DNA from: Nannocystis exedens
GTDB lineage: Bacteria > Myxococcota_A > Polyangia > Nannocystales > Nannocystaceae
Assembly: GCF_002343915.1 (NCBI RefSeq)
Contig: NZ_NETK01000001.1
Location: 620,001-684,000 of the forward strand
DNA: 64,000 nucleotides
Direction: 5' to 3'
A program made the position numbers and the translations under genes. Positions 1 through 10,746 of the stretch are shown here, piece by piece. Numbering within the stretch: position 1 is the first letter of the stretch; each line of letters opens with the position of its first letter. The notes below the pieces were generated by a model that saw only the letters and a program-made list of their open reading frames with translations, ran no database searches and was not told the origin of the DNA.

Positions 1-1764
1 GAACGAGTAGCCGGCGAACAGGATGAGGTTCGGGATCCGCGGGATCGGGTAACCCCACGACAGGCGCACGCCGGTGCTCTCGCGCGAGAACCCGGGGAAC
101 ACGTTGCGCGAGTTGAAGATGTTGAACGAGAAGTTCCAGCGCGAGTCGAGGAAGTAGCGCGTGATGTAGGCGAGGTTGAACAGGCGCCGCAGGCTCGACA
201 TCTGGGCCACGAGGGTCACCGTGGTGCCGCGGCCGAGGAAGTTGTCGTACTGGATCTGCGCCTGCAGCACGAAGTTCTCGATCGTGCTGAAGCCGGCGCC
301 GACCTGGAACGTGCCGGTCAGGCGCTCGGTCACCTCGACGTTGAGGACGATCTTGTCCTCGGCGCTGCCCTTGCTGGTCGAGATCGTGACCTGGTTGAAG
401 TAGCCGAGCCGCATCGCGTTGAACTCGGACTGCTCCTTGCCGCTCTCGGAGTAGAGGTCGCCCTCGCGCAGCGCCATCTCGCGGCGGATGACCTTGTCGG
501 CGGTCTTGTCGTTGCCGCTGATGTTGATGCGCTCGACGTAGACGAGCGGGCCCTTGCCGACCTCGAGCGTCATGTAGAGCTTGAGGTTCTCGCGGTCCTG
601 GCGGCCGTCCGGGATGACGTTGACGTAGGCGTGGCCGGCGTCCTTGTAGCGGCGCTCGATGTCCTGGATGATCGTCTGGATCTTCCCCATCGAGGCGACG
701 TCGCCCTCCTTGATCACGGGGGTGATCGAGTCGGCCAGGACGTTCTCGTTGTAGAGAGCCTGCTCGCCGCGCCCGAGGACCTCCTTCGCGCGGATCTTGC
801 CGACGCGATACTGCGGGCCCTCGTCGACCGGGACGGTGACGTAGACGAACCGACGGTCCGGGCTGAGGCTCAGCTCCGGGTCCTTGACGTTGACGTCGAG
901 GTAGCCGTTGTCGGTGTAGAACTGCTTCAACATCTGGAAGTCGCCGGCGAACGCCTCCTTGTTGAAGACGCCGCCGGCCTTCTTCGTGACGACGCTGAGG
1001 TAGCCGCCGACGCGCGTGATCATGTGCTTGCGCAGCTCGTCGTCGGTGAAGGCTTGGTTGCCGATGAAGGTGATCTTGCGGACGATGGTCTCGGCCGCCT
1101 CGCTGATCACGATCTGGATGTCGACCTTGCCGATCTCGTCCTCGACCGGGCGCAGGCCGTAGGTCACCTCGGCCAGGAAGAAGCCCTTCTCGACGTAGAG
1201 CTGCTTGACCTTCTCGACGTTGGCCCGCACGGCGCCGACGTCGAGGATCGCGTTGAGCTTGAGGTCGAGCTGCTCGTTGATGTCGTCGAGCTTGATCTTG
1301 CTGTTGCCCTCGACGACGATCTTCCGGATCGTCGGCCGCTCCTTGACGATGTAGGTGAGCACCACGCCCGACGGCGTCAGCTCGCCCTCGACGCGGATGT
1401 CGTCGAACTTGCCGAGGCCCCACAGCCGCTTGATGTCGGTCGCCAGGTTGCGCGGGTTGACCACGGCCTCGATGTGGCTCTCGAGCTCGAGCATCATCGC
1501 CTCGCTCTCGACCCGGCGGTTGCCCTCGAAGCGGATGTCGACGATCGGCTGGCCGTAGAGCTCCTGGGGCACGCCGGCGGCGGCGGCGCGGAAGAAGAAC
1601 TCGCTGCCGATGTCGGCCATGCTCGGCAGGGCGACCGCGACCTGTCCCACGAGACAGAGCAGCGCGGACACCAGCAACGCCAGCGCGCGGGACCAGGGGC
1701 GGCGGGCCAGCCACACGCGAAGCGCCTCTCCGCGAGCGGAGCTGTGAAAACGACGCTCCGTCAC
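1..1764 (-). CDS. bamA: BamA, outer membrane protein assembly factor (3' end outside window)
   Basis: Essential Omp85 protein that folds and inserts beta-barrel proteins into the outer membrane. The visible 588 codons hold a hydrophobic signal segment (about residues 27-46), then a run of POTRA-like repeats starting near residue 70 ([12 protein letters not shown]), and the start of the barrel ([13 protein letters not shown], and ending in [10 protein letters not shown] at the window edge). The GTG start at 1764-1762 overlaps the lolD stop (GTGA), so translation is probably coupled to lolD. Placement with Lol export genes fits an envelope-biogenesis operon. Three cores of the 14-bp repeat (1628, 1642, 1656) fall inside the signal-peptide codons. 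The C-terminal part of the barrel is missing only because the window ends. Identification is secure; the exact start is slightly less so because an internal ATG exists downstream. Confidence 0.95.
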   Translation of the reverse strand, partial: MTERRFHSSARGEALRVWLARRPWSRALALLVSALLCLVGQVAVALPSMADIGSEFFFRAAAAGVPQELYGQPIVDIRFEGNRRVESEAMMLELESHIEAVVNPRNLATDIKRLWGLGKFDDIRVEGELTPSGVVLTYIVKERPTIRKIVVEGNSKIKLDDINEQLDLKLNAILDVGAVRANVEKVKQLYVEKGFFLAEVTYGLRPVEDEIGKVDIQIVISEAAETIVRKITFIGNQAFTDDELRKHMITRVGGYLSVVTKKAGGVFNKEAFAGDFQMLKQFYTDNGYLDVNVKDPELSLSPDRRFVYVTVPVDEGPQYRVGKIRAKEVLGRGEQALYNENVLADSITPVIKEGDVASMGKIQTIIQDIERRYKDAGHAYVNVIPDGRQDRENLKLYMTLEVGKGPLVYVERINISGNDKTADKVIRREMALREGDLYSESGKEQSEFNAMRLGYFNQVTISTSKGSAEDKIVLNVEVTERLTGTFQVGAGFSTIENFVLQAQIQYDNFLGRGTTVTLVAQMSSLRRLFNLAYITRYFLDSRWNFSFNIFNSRNVFPGFSRESTGVRLSWGYPIPRIPNLILFAGYSF

Positions 1765-2558
1765 GGGGCTTTCGCGGCGCTCCGCTCGTCGCCGGCGCGG
1801 CCTGGGCCGCGCTGATCGTCGACGAGACGCCCGTCTTCCATGCGGATCCGGCGCGGCACCTGGCGCGCCAGCTCCATGTTGTGAGTGACGATCAGCAGCG
1901 TCATCTTCCGCTCGTCGTTGAGGCGGAACAAAAGGTCGTGCACCTCGTCGCTGGTCCGCGTGTCGAGGTTGCCGGTCGGCTCGTCGGCCAGCAGCAGCGC
2001 CGGCTGCATGACCAGCGCGCGGGCGATGGCGACGCGCTGCTGCTCGCCGCCCGACAGCTCGCCCGGCCGGTGGTTGAGGCGGTGTGACAGGCCGACTGCC
2101 TTGAGCATCTCCCCCGCCCGCTCGCGCGCCTCCTTCACGGCGACGCGCCCGATCAAGGCCGGCATCATCGCGTTCTCCAGCGCGGTGAACTCGGCCAGCA
2201 AGTGGTGGAACTGGAACACGAAGCCGATCGTCTGGTTGCGGAAGCTCGCCAGCTCCGGCGGCGACAGGCGCGTGATGTCGGTGTCGCCGAAGAAGATGCT
2301 GCCGCGCGTCGGCAGGTCGAGCGTGCCGAGGCAGTGCAGCAAGGTCGACTTGCCCGCCCCCGAGGCGCCGATGATGGTCACCATCTCGCCCGGCTCGAGC
2401 GTGAGGTCGACGCCTCGCAGCACCTGCAGCACCTGGGCGCCGTGCGTGAATTCCTTGACCATGTTGACGACGCGCACGAGCGGCGTGGCGCCAGGCGCCA
2501 CAGAACCCGCGGGGCTGGCCGCCGCGGGCCTTACAGCTCGATCAGCACTCGCGCTCAT
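1761..2558 (-). CDS. lolD: LolD-type ABC transporter ATP-binding protein
   Basis: ATPase of the LolCDE-type machine that extracts lipoproteins from the inner membrane. About 265 residues. Visible motifs are Walker [11 protein letters not shown]-loop region [12 protein letters not shown] signature LSGGEQQR, Walker [14 protein letters not shown] and the H-loop VTHN. This is the MacB/LolD subfamily pattern. I chose ATG 2558; a TTG seven codons upstream is possible. It follows the two FtsX-like permeases by 62 nt and overlaps bamA by four bases. The N-terminal ~30 residues are Ala/Ser/Pro-rich and not part of the ABC fold. Confidence 0.93.
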   Translation of the reverse strand: MSASADRAVRPAAASPAGSVAPGATPLVRVVNMVKEFTHGAQVLQVLRGVDLTLEPGEMVTIIGASGAGKSTLLHCLGTLDLPTRGSIFFGDTDITRLSPPELASFRNQTIGFVFQFHHLLAEFTALENAMMPALIGRVAVKEARERAGEMLKAVGLSHRLNHRPGELSGGEQQRVAIARALVMQPALLLADEPTGNLDTRTSDEVHDLLFRLNDERKMTLLIVTHNMELARQVPRRIRMEDGRLVDDQRGPGRAGDERSAAKAP

Positions 2559-2620
2559 GGGGGGCCGTTGCCGGCGCAACCCTAGACGCGCCCCATTCCC
2601 CTGTCAATGCGAGTCGCGGG

Positions 2621-4495
2621 TCACTCGCCGCGCCGGAGGCCGTCGACGGGCCGCAGCGCCGCCGCGGCACGCGCGGGGAGCACGCTGGCCAGGCTCACGA
2701 GCACGAGCGCGGCGGCAGCGACGAGCGCGACCTCCCACGGATCGACGCGCAACGGCAGCGCCTCGAGGGTGAAGGCGTCGCTGCGCAAGGGGATGCCGCG
2801 CTCGCTGAACCACGCGCACAGGGCCAGACCCGCGGCGATCCCACCGACACAACCGACGCCGCCGACGATTATTCCTTCGAGCGCGAAGATTTGGGCGATC
2901 AGGCGATCACGGGCCCCCATGGCCTTCAAGATGGCGATCTCGGCCGACCGCTCCATGACGCTCATCATGTTGGTGGCGAGGATCCCGAAGGCCGCGACGA
3001 GGATCACGAACAGCAACGCGACGAACATCGCGACCTTCTCGAGGAACATCGCCGAGAACAGGCCGCGGTGGATCTGGCGCCAGTCCTCGACCACCAGCTC
3101 CGGGCCGGCGACGCCGACCACGCCGGCCTTGGCCGCCGCGAGCGCGTCGGGGTCGCCCAGGCGGACGGCGATGGAGGTCACCGCGCCCGGCGCCCGCAAG
3201 AACGCCTGCGCGTCGGGCAGCGGGACGTAGGCGTAGTCGCGATCGTCGTCGTAGACGCCGGTGGCGTAGACGCCGGCGACGCGGGCCTGGAGGACGCCCG
3301 GCACCAGCCCCGCGGGGGTCATCCGGCCCTCCGGCGTGATCAGCTGCACGGGATCGCCGGCGGTGACGCTGAGCTCGGCCGCGAGCTCGATGCCGAGGAG
3401 CACCGGCACGGTCCGCGGGTCGTCCTCGCCGGGCAGGTCGTCCGCGGGCTCGGCGGCCGGCGAGTCCTCGGGCGCCGGGAGCTGGTCGGCGAGCGACGGC
3501 TCCGCGTCGGCCGGCTCCTCGACCACGGGCGGCCGAGCGGGCGGGATCTTGCCCTCGGCGCGCAGCCGCGGGATCTCCTGCTCCGGGTCCTCCCAGCCGC
3601 CGCCGTCATCCTCCTCGGGCGCGGGCGGCGGCCCCGGGGCGCGTGCCGGCGGGATTTTGCCCTCGGCGCGCAGCCGCGGGATCTCCTGCGCCGGGTCCTC
3701 CCAGCCGCCCGAGTCGTCGCCCTCGTCCACGACCTCGGCCTCGGCCTCGTGGTCCGCGGCGGGCGGCGCCTCGACAGGGCCTTCGGGACCTGTCTCATTC
3801 GCCATATCCGAAAGGCCATCCTCCGGCGCGACGCGGGCGGCTTCGATGACCGGGAACGGGCGCCGCGGCAGCCGCGAGGGGTCGAGGAAGGCGGCGTAGT
3901 CGCCCTCGACGACCTCGTCCGGCAGGCCGGAGGCGGCCGCGTGCAGCACCGGGTCGACGCCGACGAGGTTGACGCCGGCGCGGCCGAAGCCGCTGCGGAT
4001 CATGATCGGCCCGGCGAGCTCGGGGCTCACGCCGACGACGTCGGGCACCGCCTGCACGCGCCTCACCAGCGGCTCGGGGTTGACGATCTCCGAGCCGGCG
4101 GGCGGCGCGATCCGGAGGTGCGCGCGGTGTCCGAGCAGCCGGCGCTGCAGGTCGCCCTCGAGGCCGCCCAGCAGGCTCAGGACCAGCACCAGCGCGGCGC
4201 AGCCCTGGGCCACCGAGAAGCCGGTGATCGCGACCAGCAAGGTGAAGCCGCGGACGGTCGCGGCGAAGCTGAACACGAGCAGGCCGATCGCCGCGGCCAG
4301 ACTGCCGATGACGTAGGCGAGGTCGGCGTTCGACAGCTCGAGGCCGGGCTCGGAGGTCGGCTGTCCGAAAGACCAGACGACCGCCGCCGTCCCGGCGGCG
4401 ACCAGCACCAGCGCGGCGGCGCCGACGGCCCGGGTCCAGCCCGGCGGTCGGCGCGCCCGCAGGTGCCGCCAGGCGACCCGCAGCGACAGGCTCAT
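2621..4495 (-). CDS. LolC/LolE-family FtsX-like permease (second copy)
   Basis: Transmembrane subunit partnering LolD. 624 residues: an N-terminal segment with several hydrophobic helices (about 22-45, 58-80, 88-115), a long periplasmic domain, and three C-terminal helices typical of FtsX/MacB permeases (MERSAEIAILKAMGARD just before the loop). The periplasmic part carries an unusual acidic, Pro-rich insert with two copies of a GWEDP-x-x-EIPRLRAEGKIPPA element near residues 263 and 297. A four-core 14-bp repeat array (3771-3823) is translated immediately upstream of that insert. The start ATG overlaps the stop of the preceding permease gene (ATGA). LolC versus LolE cannot be assigned from sequence alone, so I give no symbol. 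Confidence 0.88.
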   Translation of the reverse strand: MSLSLRVAWRHLRARRPPGWTRAVGAAALVLVAAGTAAVVWSFGQPTSEPGLELSNADLAYVIGSLAAAIGLLVFSFAATVRGFTLLVAITGFSVAQGCAALVLVLSLLGGLEGDLQRRLLGHRAHLRIAPPAGSEIVNPEPLVRRVQAVPDVVGVSPELAGPIMIRSGFGRAGVNLVGVDPVLHAAASGLPDEVVEGDYAAFLDPSRLPRRPFPVIEAARVAPEDGLSDMANETGPEGPVEAPPAADHEAEAEVVDEGDDSGGWEDPAQEIPRLRAEGKIPPARAPGPPPAPEEDDGGGWEDPEQEIPRLRAEGKIPPARPPVVEEPADAEPSLADQLPAPEDSPAAEPADDLPGEDDPRTVPVLLGIELAAELSVTAGDPVQLITPEGRMTPAGLVPGVLQARVAGVYATGVYDDDRDYAYVPLPDAQAFLRAPGAVTSIAVRLGDPDALAAAKAGVVGVAGPELVVEDWRQIHRGLFSAMFLEKVAMFVALLFVILVAAFGILATNMMSVMERSAEIAILKAMGARDRLIAQIFALEGIIVGGVGCVGGIAAGLALCAWFSERGIPLRSDAFTLEALPLRVDPWEVALVAAAALVLVSLASVLPARAAAALRPVDGLRRGE

Positions 4496-6555
4496 CGCTC
4501 CGCCTGTCGCAGGGCGTCGACCGGCCGCATGCGCGAGGCGATCCGCGCCGGATAGAGGCTCGACAGCCAGACGATGACGAGCGACGACACGCCGACGAGC
4601 ACGACCTCGAAGGCGTCGATCGCGACCGGCAGCTGCTCGAAGCTCTGCAGCGAGCCGCTGAGCGGCAGGCCGAAGCGATCGAGCAGGCCGCACAGGCCGA
4701 TGCCGGTGGCGATGCCGAGCAAGCCGCCGAGGATGCCGAGGCACAGCCCCTCGGAGATGAAGATCCGCTGGATCAGCGTGTCCGTGCAGCCCATCGTCTT
4801 GAGGATCGCGATCTCCTTCGACTTCTCGATCACGCTCATCAAGTTGGAGCCGAGGATGCCGAACGAGGCGACCAGGATCACGCACAGCAGCGCGACGAAC
4901 ACCGCGATCTTCTCCAGCGCCATCGCCGAGAACAGGCTGCGGTTCAGCTCCTGCCAGTCCTGGACGATGAGGTCGTCGCGGCCGGCCGCGTCGACGGCGT
5001 CCTGCACGGCCTGGCGGCGGACGTCGAGCTGCTCGAGGTCGTCGACCTTGACCTCGAGGCCGGTGACGCGATCGCCGGCGCGCAGGAACGCCTGCGCCAC
5101 CGGCAGCGAGGCGTACACCAGCCAGCGGTCGTAGTCGTAATGGTCGGCGTCGAACACCCCGGCGACCCGCACGGCCATGACGCCGGGGATCCGGCCGGCC
5201 GGGGTCATGCGACCGATCGGGGTGATGAGCTGGACCTGATCGCCGGTGCGCGCCGCCAGCTCCTTGGCCTTCTCGGCGCCGATCAAGAGGCCGTCGACCA
5301 CGGCGGCCCGCGCCGGCGGCTCCTCGACCTCGGCCTCGACCTCGGGCGCAGGCTCGGGCTGGACCTCGGCGGCCGCCTGCGCCGGCGGCAGCTTGCCCGA
5401 CGCGCGCAGCTTGCCGATCTCGACCTCCGGATCCTCCCAGCCCTCGTCCTCTTCACCGGCGGGGACGATGCCGAACGGGCTGCGCGGGATTGTCGGGATC
5501 GCCGCGGCCGGCGAGGTCGGCACCGCGCCGGGCTTGACCAGCTCGGGCTTGGCCGGCTCGGGCTCGGCCGGCTCGGGCTTGGCCGGCGGCAGCGCGCCCT
5601 TCTTGCGCAGCGCGGGGATCTCGACCTCCGGGTCCTCCCAGCCCTCGTCGGGGTCGTCGTCGACGAGCTGGGGCTTGTCCTCGGGGACATGTCCTTCCGC
5701 GCCTGTCACATGAGGCAGGGCCGTGGCGCCCTCCCCTTCCTTCGGCTCGTCCGCGTCGACCTGCGCCGGCGGCGGCTCGACCGGCGTGATCTCGAAGCCG
5801 AACTCCGACTCCGGGATCTTCTCCGGGTGGGCCAGGAACTCGTAGTCGCCCTCGCGCAGGATGTCGGGCAGGTTCGACACGCTGCGGTGCAGCTCGGGGT
5901 CGATGCCGAGGAGGATGCCGCCCTGGCGCTGGAAGCCGCTGCGGACCATGACCTCGCCCTGTAGGTAAGGGCTGGCGCCGAGGATCCCCGGCTTGTCGGC
6001 GATCGCCTCGGCGAGGTCGCGGTAGTCGGCGAACGGCCGGCCGTCGGCCGCCGCCACGCGAATGTGCGCGCGCTGGCCGAGGATCTTGTCGCGCAGCTCG
6101 AGCTCGAGGCCGGTCATGAGGCTGAGCACCACGACCAGCGCCATGCAGCCGAGCATGACGCTGACGGTGATGACGGTGGCGAGCAGCGTGAACACCAGCG
6201 ACAGCACGGCGCCGAGCAGCAGGCCCGCGCCGAGCAGCAGGGTGATCGCGCCGAGGACGCCGAAGTAGGCCTGGGCCGGCGGCGGCAGGTCGGCCGTCGG
6301 GTCGAAGCCGAGGCCGACGAGGCTCGAGTCGAGGGCGACGCGCTCGGGCAGGCCGGCCTCGACCGGCGAGAAGCCGTAGAGCGCGTAGAGCACGAAGCCG
6401 CCGCCGACCACGAGCAAGTAGACGGCCAGGCCGACAGCCGGCCAGGCCCACGACGGCGGGCGGTCACCCGCTCGCAGGTGCCGCCACGCGATCTGCCAGT
6501 GGAGGCTCGGCGGAGCCTCCGACCGGGACGACGCGGCGGGACGGGCTCGGCTCAC
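4492..6555 (-). CDS. LolC/LolE-family FtsX-like permease (first copy)
   Basis: Paralogue of the next gene, 687 residues, same architecture: N-terminal hydrophobic helices, long periplasmic domain, then C-terminal helices after VIEKSKEIAILKTMGCTD. It also has the acidic Pro/Glu-rich periplasmic insert with two GWEDPEVEI...LPPA elements, near residues 303 and 370. A four-core 14-bp repeat (5671-5722) encodes the stretch just before it (EGHVPEDK). GTG start at 6555 overlaps the prfB stop (GTGA), so it is probably translationally coupled to prfB. Together with the second copy and LolD it would form a heterodimeric LolCDE. The insert is not part of the ordinary LolC/E periplasmic domain that I know. 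Confidence 0.88.
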   Translation of the reverse strand: MSRARPAASSRSEAPPSLHWQIAWRHLRAGDRPPSWAWPAVGLAVYLLVVGGGFVLYALYGFSPVEAGLPERVALDSSLVGLGFDPTADLPPPAQAYFGVLGAITLLLGAGLLLGAVLSLVFTLLATVITVSVMLGCMALVVVLSLMTGLELELRDKILGQRAHIRVAAADGRPFADYRDLAEAIADKPGILGASPYLQGEVMVRSGFQRQGGILLGIDPELHRSVSNLPDILREGDYEFLAHPEKIPESEFGFEITPVEPPPAQVDADEPKEGEGATALPHVTGAEGHVPEDKPQLVDDDPDEGWEDPEVEIPALRKKGALPPAKPEPAEPEPAKPELVKPGAVPTSPAAAIPTIPRSPFGIVPAGEEDEGWEDPEVEIGKLRASGKLPPAQAAAEVQPEPAPEVEAEVEEPPARAAVVDGLLIGAEKAKELAARTGDQVQLITPIGRMTPAGRIPGVMAVRVAGVFDADHYDYDRWLVYASLPVAQAFLRAGDRVTGLEVKVDDLEQLDVRRQAVQDAVDAAGRDDLIVQDWQELNRSLFSAMALEKIAVFVALLCVILVASFGILGSNLMSVIEKSKEIAILKTMGCTDTLIQRIFISEGLCLGILGGLLGIATGIGLCGLLDRFGLPLSGSLQSFEQLPVAIDAFEVVLVGVSSLVIVWLSSLYPARIASRMRPVDALRQAER

Positions 6556-7701
6556 GACGGCGCTTCCGCGGACGACTGCGACTGTTGCAGGAGGTACGCC
6601 TCGATGAACTCGTCGAGGTCGCCGTCGAGGACGGCGTGGACGGCCGAGCTCTTGAGCTCGGTGCGGTGGTCGTTGACCTGCTGGTACGGCTGCAGCACGT
6701 ACGAGCGGATCTGGCTGCCCCACTCGATCTTCTTGCGCTCGCCCTGCAGGCTCTCGCGCTCGGCCTCGCGGCGCTGCTGCTCGAGGTCCCACAGCTTGGC
6801 CTTGAGCATGCGCATCGCCGTGGCCTTGTTCTTGTGCTGCGAGCGCTCGACCTGGCAGGCGACGACGATGCCGCTCGGCAAGTGGCGCAGGCGCACCGCC
6901 GAGTCGGTCTTGTTGACGTGCTGACCGCCGGCGCCGCTCGAGCGGAAGGTGTCGATCTCGAGGTCGGCCTCGTTGACCTCGATGTCGAACTCCTCGTCGC
7001 CGAGGTCGGGCAGCGCCATCACGCTGGCGAAGCTGGTCTGCCGGCGCGCGTTGGCGTCGAACGGCGAGATCCGGACCAGCCGGTGCACGCCGATCTCCGA
7101 GCGCAGGTAGCCGTAGGCGAACTCGCCGGTGATCTCGAGCTCGGCGCTGCGGATGCCGGCCTGCTCGGCCTCCTGGAGGTCGAGCACCTCGACCTTGAAG
7201 CCGTGACGCTCGCCCCAGCGCATGTACATGCGCATCAGGATCTGCGCCCAGTCCTGGCTGTCGACCCCGCCGGCGCCGGCGTTGATGGTGACGAGCGCGC
7301 CCTTGTCGTCGTGCGGACCCGACAACATGCGGCGGAACTCCATCTTGCCGATCCGCTGGTCGAGCGACTCGAGCGCCGACCAGGCGTCGCGGATACTGGC
7401 CTCGTCGCCCTCTTCACGGCCGAGCTCGTACAGCGTCTGCGCGTCGTCGTAGCGGGTCTTGGCGTCGTCGAGGTCGGCGATGACCTTCTTCAGCGTCGAC
7501 TGCTCGCGCAGCACGTCCTGGGCGCGCTCGCTGTTGCCCCAGAACGCCGGATCGGCGGTCTGAGCGTCCAGCTCCTCCAGCTTCTCGCGTTTGCCGTCGT
7601 AGTCAAAGATGCCTCCGCAGCTCGTTCAGGCGGTGCGCGAGGCGGGCGAGCTGCTCGGTGACCTTGTTGTGCTCGGGGAGGATGCTGGTGGCGTCGTTCA
7701 T
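6552..7701 (-). CDS. prfB: Peptide chain release factor 2 with programmed +1 frameshift
   Basis: Recognises UGA/UAA stop codons and triggers peptide release. The reading frame is split. It starts at ATG 7701 and runs 32 codons to CTT TGA C (7608-7602), preceded by the Shine-Dalgarno-like GGAGG; shifting +1 there continues into the rest of the protein (DYDGKREKLEELD...). This is the classical RF2 autoregulatory site. Full product is 382 residues. Catalytic GGQ is present in SGAGGQHVNKTDSAV, and the DPAFWGN and coiled-coil N-terminal region are typical. It overlaps the first LolC/E gene by four bases. A naive annotation that ignores the shift would lose the first ~60 residues. Confidence 0.95.
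7602..7617 (-). promoter_or_regulatory. RF2 programmed +1 ribosomal frameshift site
   Basis: On the coding strand the sequence reads GGAGGCATCTTTGAC. A Shine-Dalgarno-like GGAGG sits just before CTT, the in-frame UGA is codon 33, and the following C gives the slippery CUU UGA C. This matches the canonical bacterial prfB signal, in which low RF2 lets the ribosome slip to UUU and read GAC. Confidence 0.93.
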
Positions 7702-7714
7702 GGTGTACCAGGGC

Positions 7715-9103
<1,389 letters not shown>

Positions 9104-9112
9104 GGCGCGCGA

Positions 9113-9118
9113 AGCCTA
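9113..9118 (-). promoter_or_regulatory. -10-like hexamer upstream of purF
   Basis: The coding strand reads TAGGCT, nine nucleotides before the purF ATG. The same hexamer recurs close to other start codons in this window. No clear -35 is visible, so this is a candidate only. Confidence 0.35.
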
Positions 9119-9189
9119 GCAGCACGCACGCAGCGGGGCCGGGCGCCGGCGCCGCCTGGACCGTGAGCCGACGCGCGGACAGGTGCTCG

Positions 9190-9555
9190 CTAGCCGGCGA
9201 CGGCCCGCGTGACCAACATCTGCAGCAAGGTCAGACCGATCGCCGCCCACAGCGCCGTGCGCCAGCGGACGAACCGCACCCCGTCGACCAGGTTCTCGGT
9301 GATGACGAGCAGGATCGCGTTGACGAACGCCTGGACGAGGAAGGCGCCCAGCGGGCCGCTGATCAGGATCGGGAAGAAGAACACCAGCGACAGCAGGAAG
9401 AACAGCACCTTGCCGAGCACGGCGCTGAGCAGCCCGCAGATCAGCGCCGCCTTGAAGGCGCTCCACAGGTCTCGCACCATCATTCCCGGCAGGAGCGCCG
9501 AGCAGACGATCAGGCCGAAGGTGAACGCGAGGCAGGAAGCGACGAGCGACGTCAT
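9190..9555 (-). CDS. Small four-helix membrane protein, phage-holin-like (mycobacterial 4TM-type) family
   Basis: About 121 residues, almost entirely hydrophobic, with four predicted membrane segments (roughly 3-22, 33-60, 64-85, 100-118) and a VITENLVDGVRF loop. It resembles the widespread 'phage holin family' proteins of unknown role rather than an active lysis protein; there is no endolysin nearby. I chose ATG 9555; a TTG 12 codons upstream (9591) is an alternative. It lies alone between purC and purF on the same strand. Function unknown. Confidence 0.7.
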   Translation of the reverse strand: MTSLVASCLAFTFGLIVCSALLPGMMVRDLWSAFKAALICGLLSAVLGKVLFFLLSLVFFFPILISGPLGAFLVQAFVNAILLVITENLVDGVRFVRWRTALWAAIGLTLLQMLVTRAVAG

Positions 9556-9710
9556 CGCCGCCAGCGTGACCCGCCCGCCCGCCGTTTGCAAGCGAGGGCC
9601 ACGGCGACGCCCCTCGCGGTCGTCCGCCCCGCTGGCCGCGCTCCGCCGGTCCCATCACCACCGCGACGCTGCCCGACGCCGGCGCGAGGACGGCTCGGAT
9701 CGCCGCGGCC

Positions 9711-10703
9711 CTAGCGCGGCGGCAGGCCGAGGTTCCGCCGCAGCCGCGCGACCGGCGGCTCGGTGTCCGGCTCGAAGCGGCGACCGGTGATGAGCTCGTG
9801 GACCTCGATGTAGCGCCGCGCCGCCTCGGCGCGGACCTCGTCGGGCAGGACCGGCGGCCGCCCCTCGCCGCGGAACCCTTGCGAGACCAGCCAGCGCCGC
9901 AGGTACTCCTTGTCGAGGCTGCGCGGATCCTCGCCGCGCGCCATCGCCTGCGCGTAGCTGTCGGCGTACCAGTAGCGCGAGCTGTCGGGCGTGTGGATCT
10001 CGTCGATCAGCACGATCTCGCCGTCGGGCCGCACGCCGAGCTCGTACTTGGTGTCGACGAGGATGAGCCCGCGCTCGGCCGCGATCTTCTGCCCGGCCTC
10101 GAACAGCGCCAGGCAGCGGCGCTCGAGCGCGTCGTAGCGCTCGCGGTCGATGAGCCCGCGCTCGACCAGCCAGTCGCGGCTGACGCTGATGTCGTGCTCG
10201 CCCTTCGGCGCCTTGGTCGACGGCGTCAGCAGGTTGTGCGGCAGCTTCTCGTGGCGGCGCAGGCCGTCGGGCAAGGCGTGGCCGCAGAAGGTCCGCTCGC
10301 CGCGCTCGTAGGCGCGGGCGATGCTGGTGTCGCTGACGCCGGTGAGGTAGCCGCGGACCACGAACTCGACCGGGATCGGGGTGCACTCGACGGCGCGCAT
10401 GGCCTGAGGGTCAGGTACGCCGAGCATGTGGTTGGGGAAGATCGCGGCGGTGGCGTCGAACCAGAAGCGCGCGAGGCCGTTGAGCACCTGACCCTTGAAC
10501 GGGATGGTGCCGAGCACGACGTCGAAGGCGCTGACGCGGTCGGTGACGAGGATCAGCCGCTCCCCGCCGCGCGTGAAGTTCTCGCGGACCTTGCCGCTGT
10601 AGCGCGCGCCGAGGACGTCGAAGTCGTCCGGCAGCGCGTCGAGGGTGCCGCCCGGCGCCAGCGCGCGCCGCATCTCGGGGGACTCGGTGTCGGTGACCGC
10701 CAT
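9711..10703 (-). CDS. purC: Phosphoribosylaminoimidazole-succinocarboxamide synthase (SAICAR synthetase)
   Basis: Joins CAIR and aspartate using ATP in purine synthesis. 330 residues, the longer eukaryote-like/proteobacterial form. Visible: GKVRENF near the start, [32 protein letters not shown] stretch ([14 protein letters not shown]), [11 protein letters not shown] and [13 protein letters not shown]. Start ATG 10703 is preceded by a TATGGT hexamer nine nucleotides away. No gap or frameshift is seen. Confidence 0.96.
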   Translation of the reverse strand: MAVTDTESPEMRRALAPGGTLDALPDDFDVLGARYSGKVRENFTRGGERLILVTDRVSAFDVVLGTIPFKGQVLNGLARFWFDATAAIFPNHMLGVPDPQAMRAVECTPIPVEFVVRGYLTGVSDTSIARAYERGERTFCGHALPDGLRRHEKLPHNLLTPSTKAPKGEHDISVSRDWLVERGLIDRERYDALERRCLALFEAGQKIAAERGLILVDTKYELGVRPDGEIVLIDEIHTPDSSRYWYADSYAQAMARGEDPRSLDKEYLRRWLVSQGFRGEGRPPVLPDEVRAEAARRYIEVHELITGRRFEPDTEPPVARLRRNLGLPPR

Positions 10704-10746
10704 GCGGCGCGGACCATACCCGGACCGCGCCGCGCGGGGGGCGCGC

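Noticed and set aside
9190..9591. Holin/lysis function for the small four-helix protein
   Set aside because: No endolysin or phage genes nearby; the family is common in non-phage contexts.
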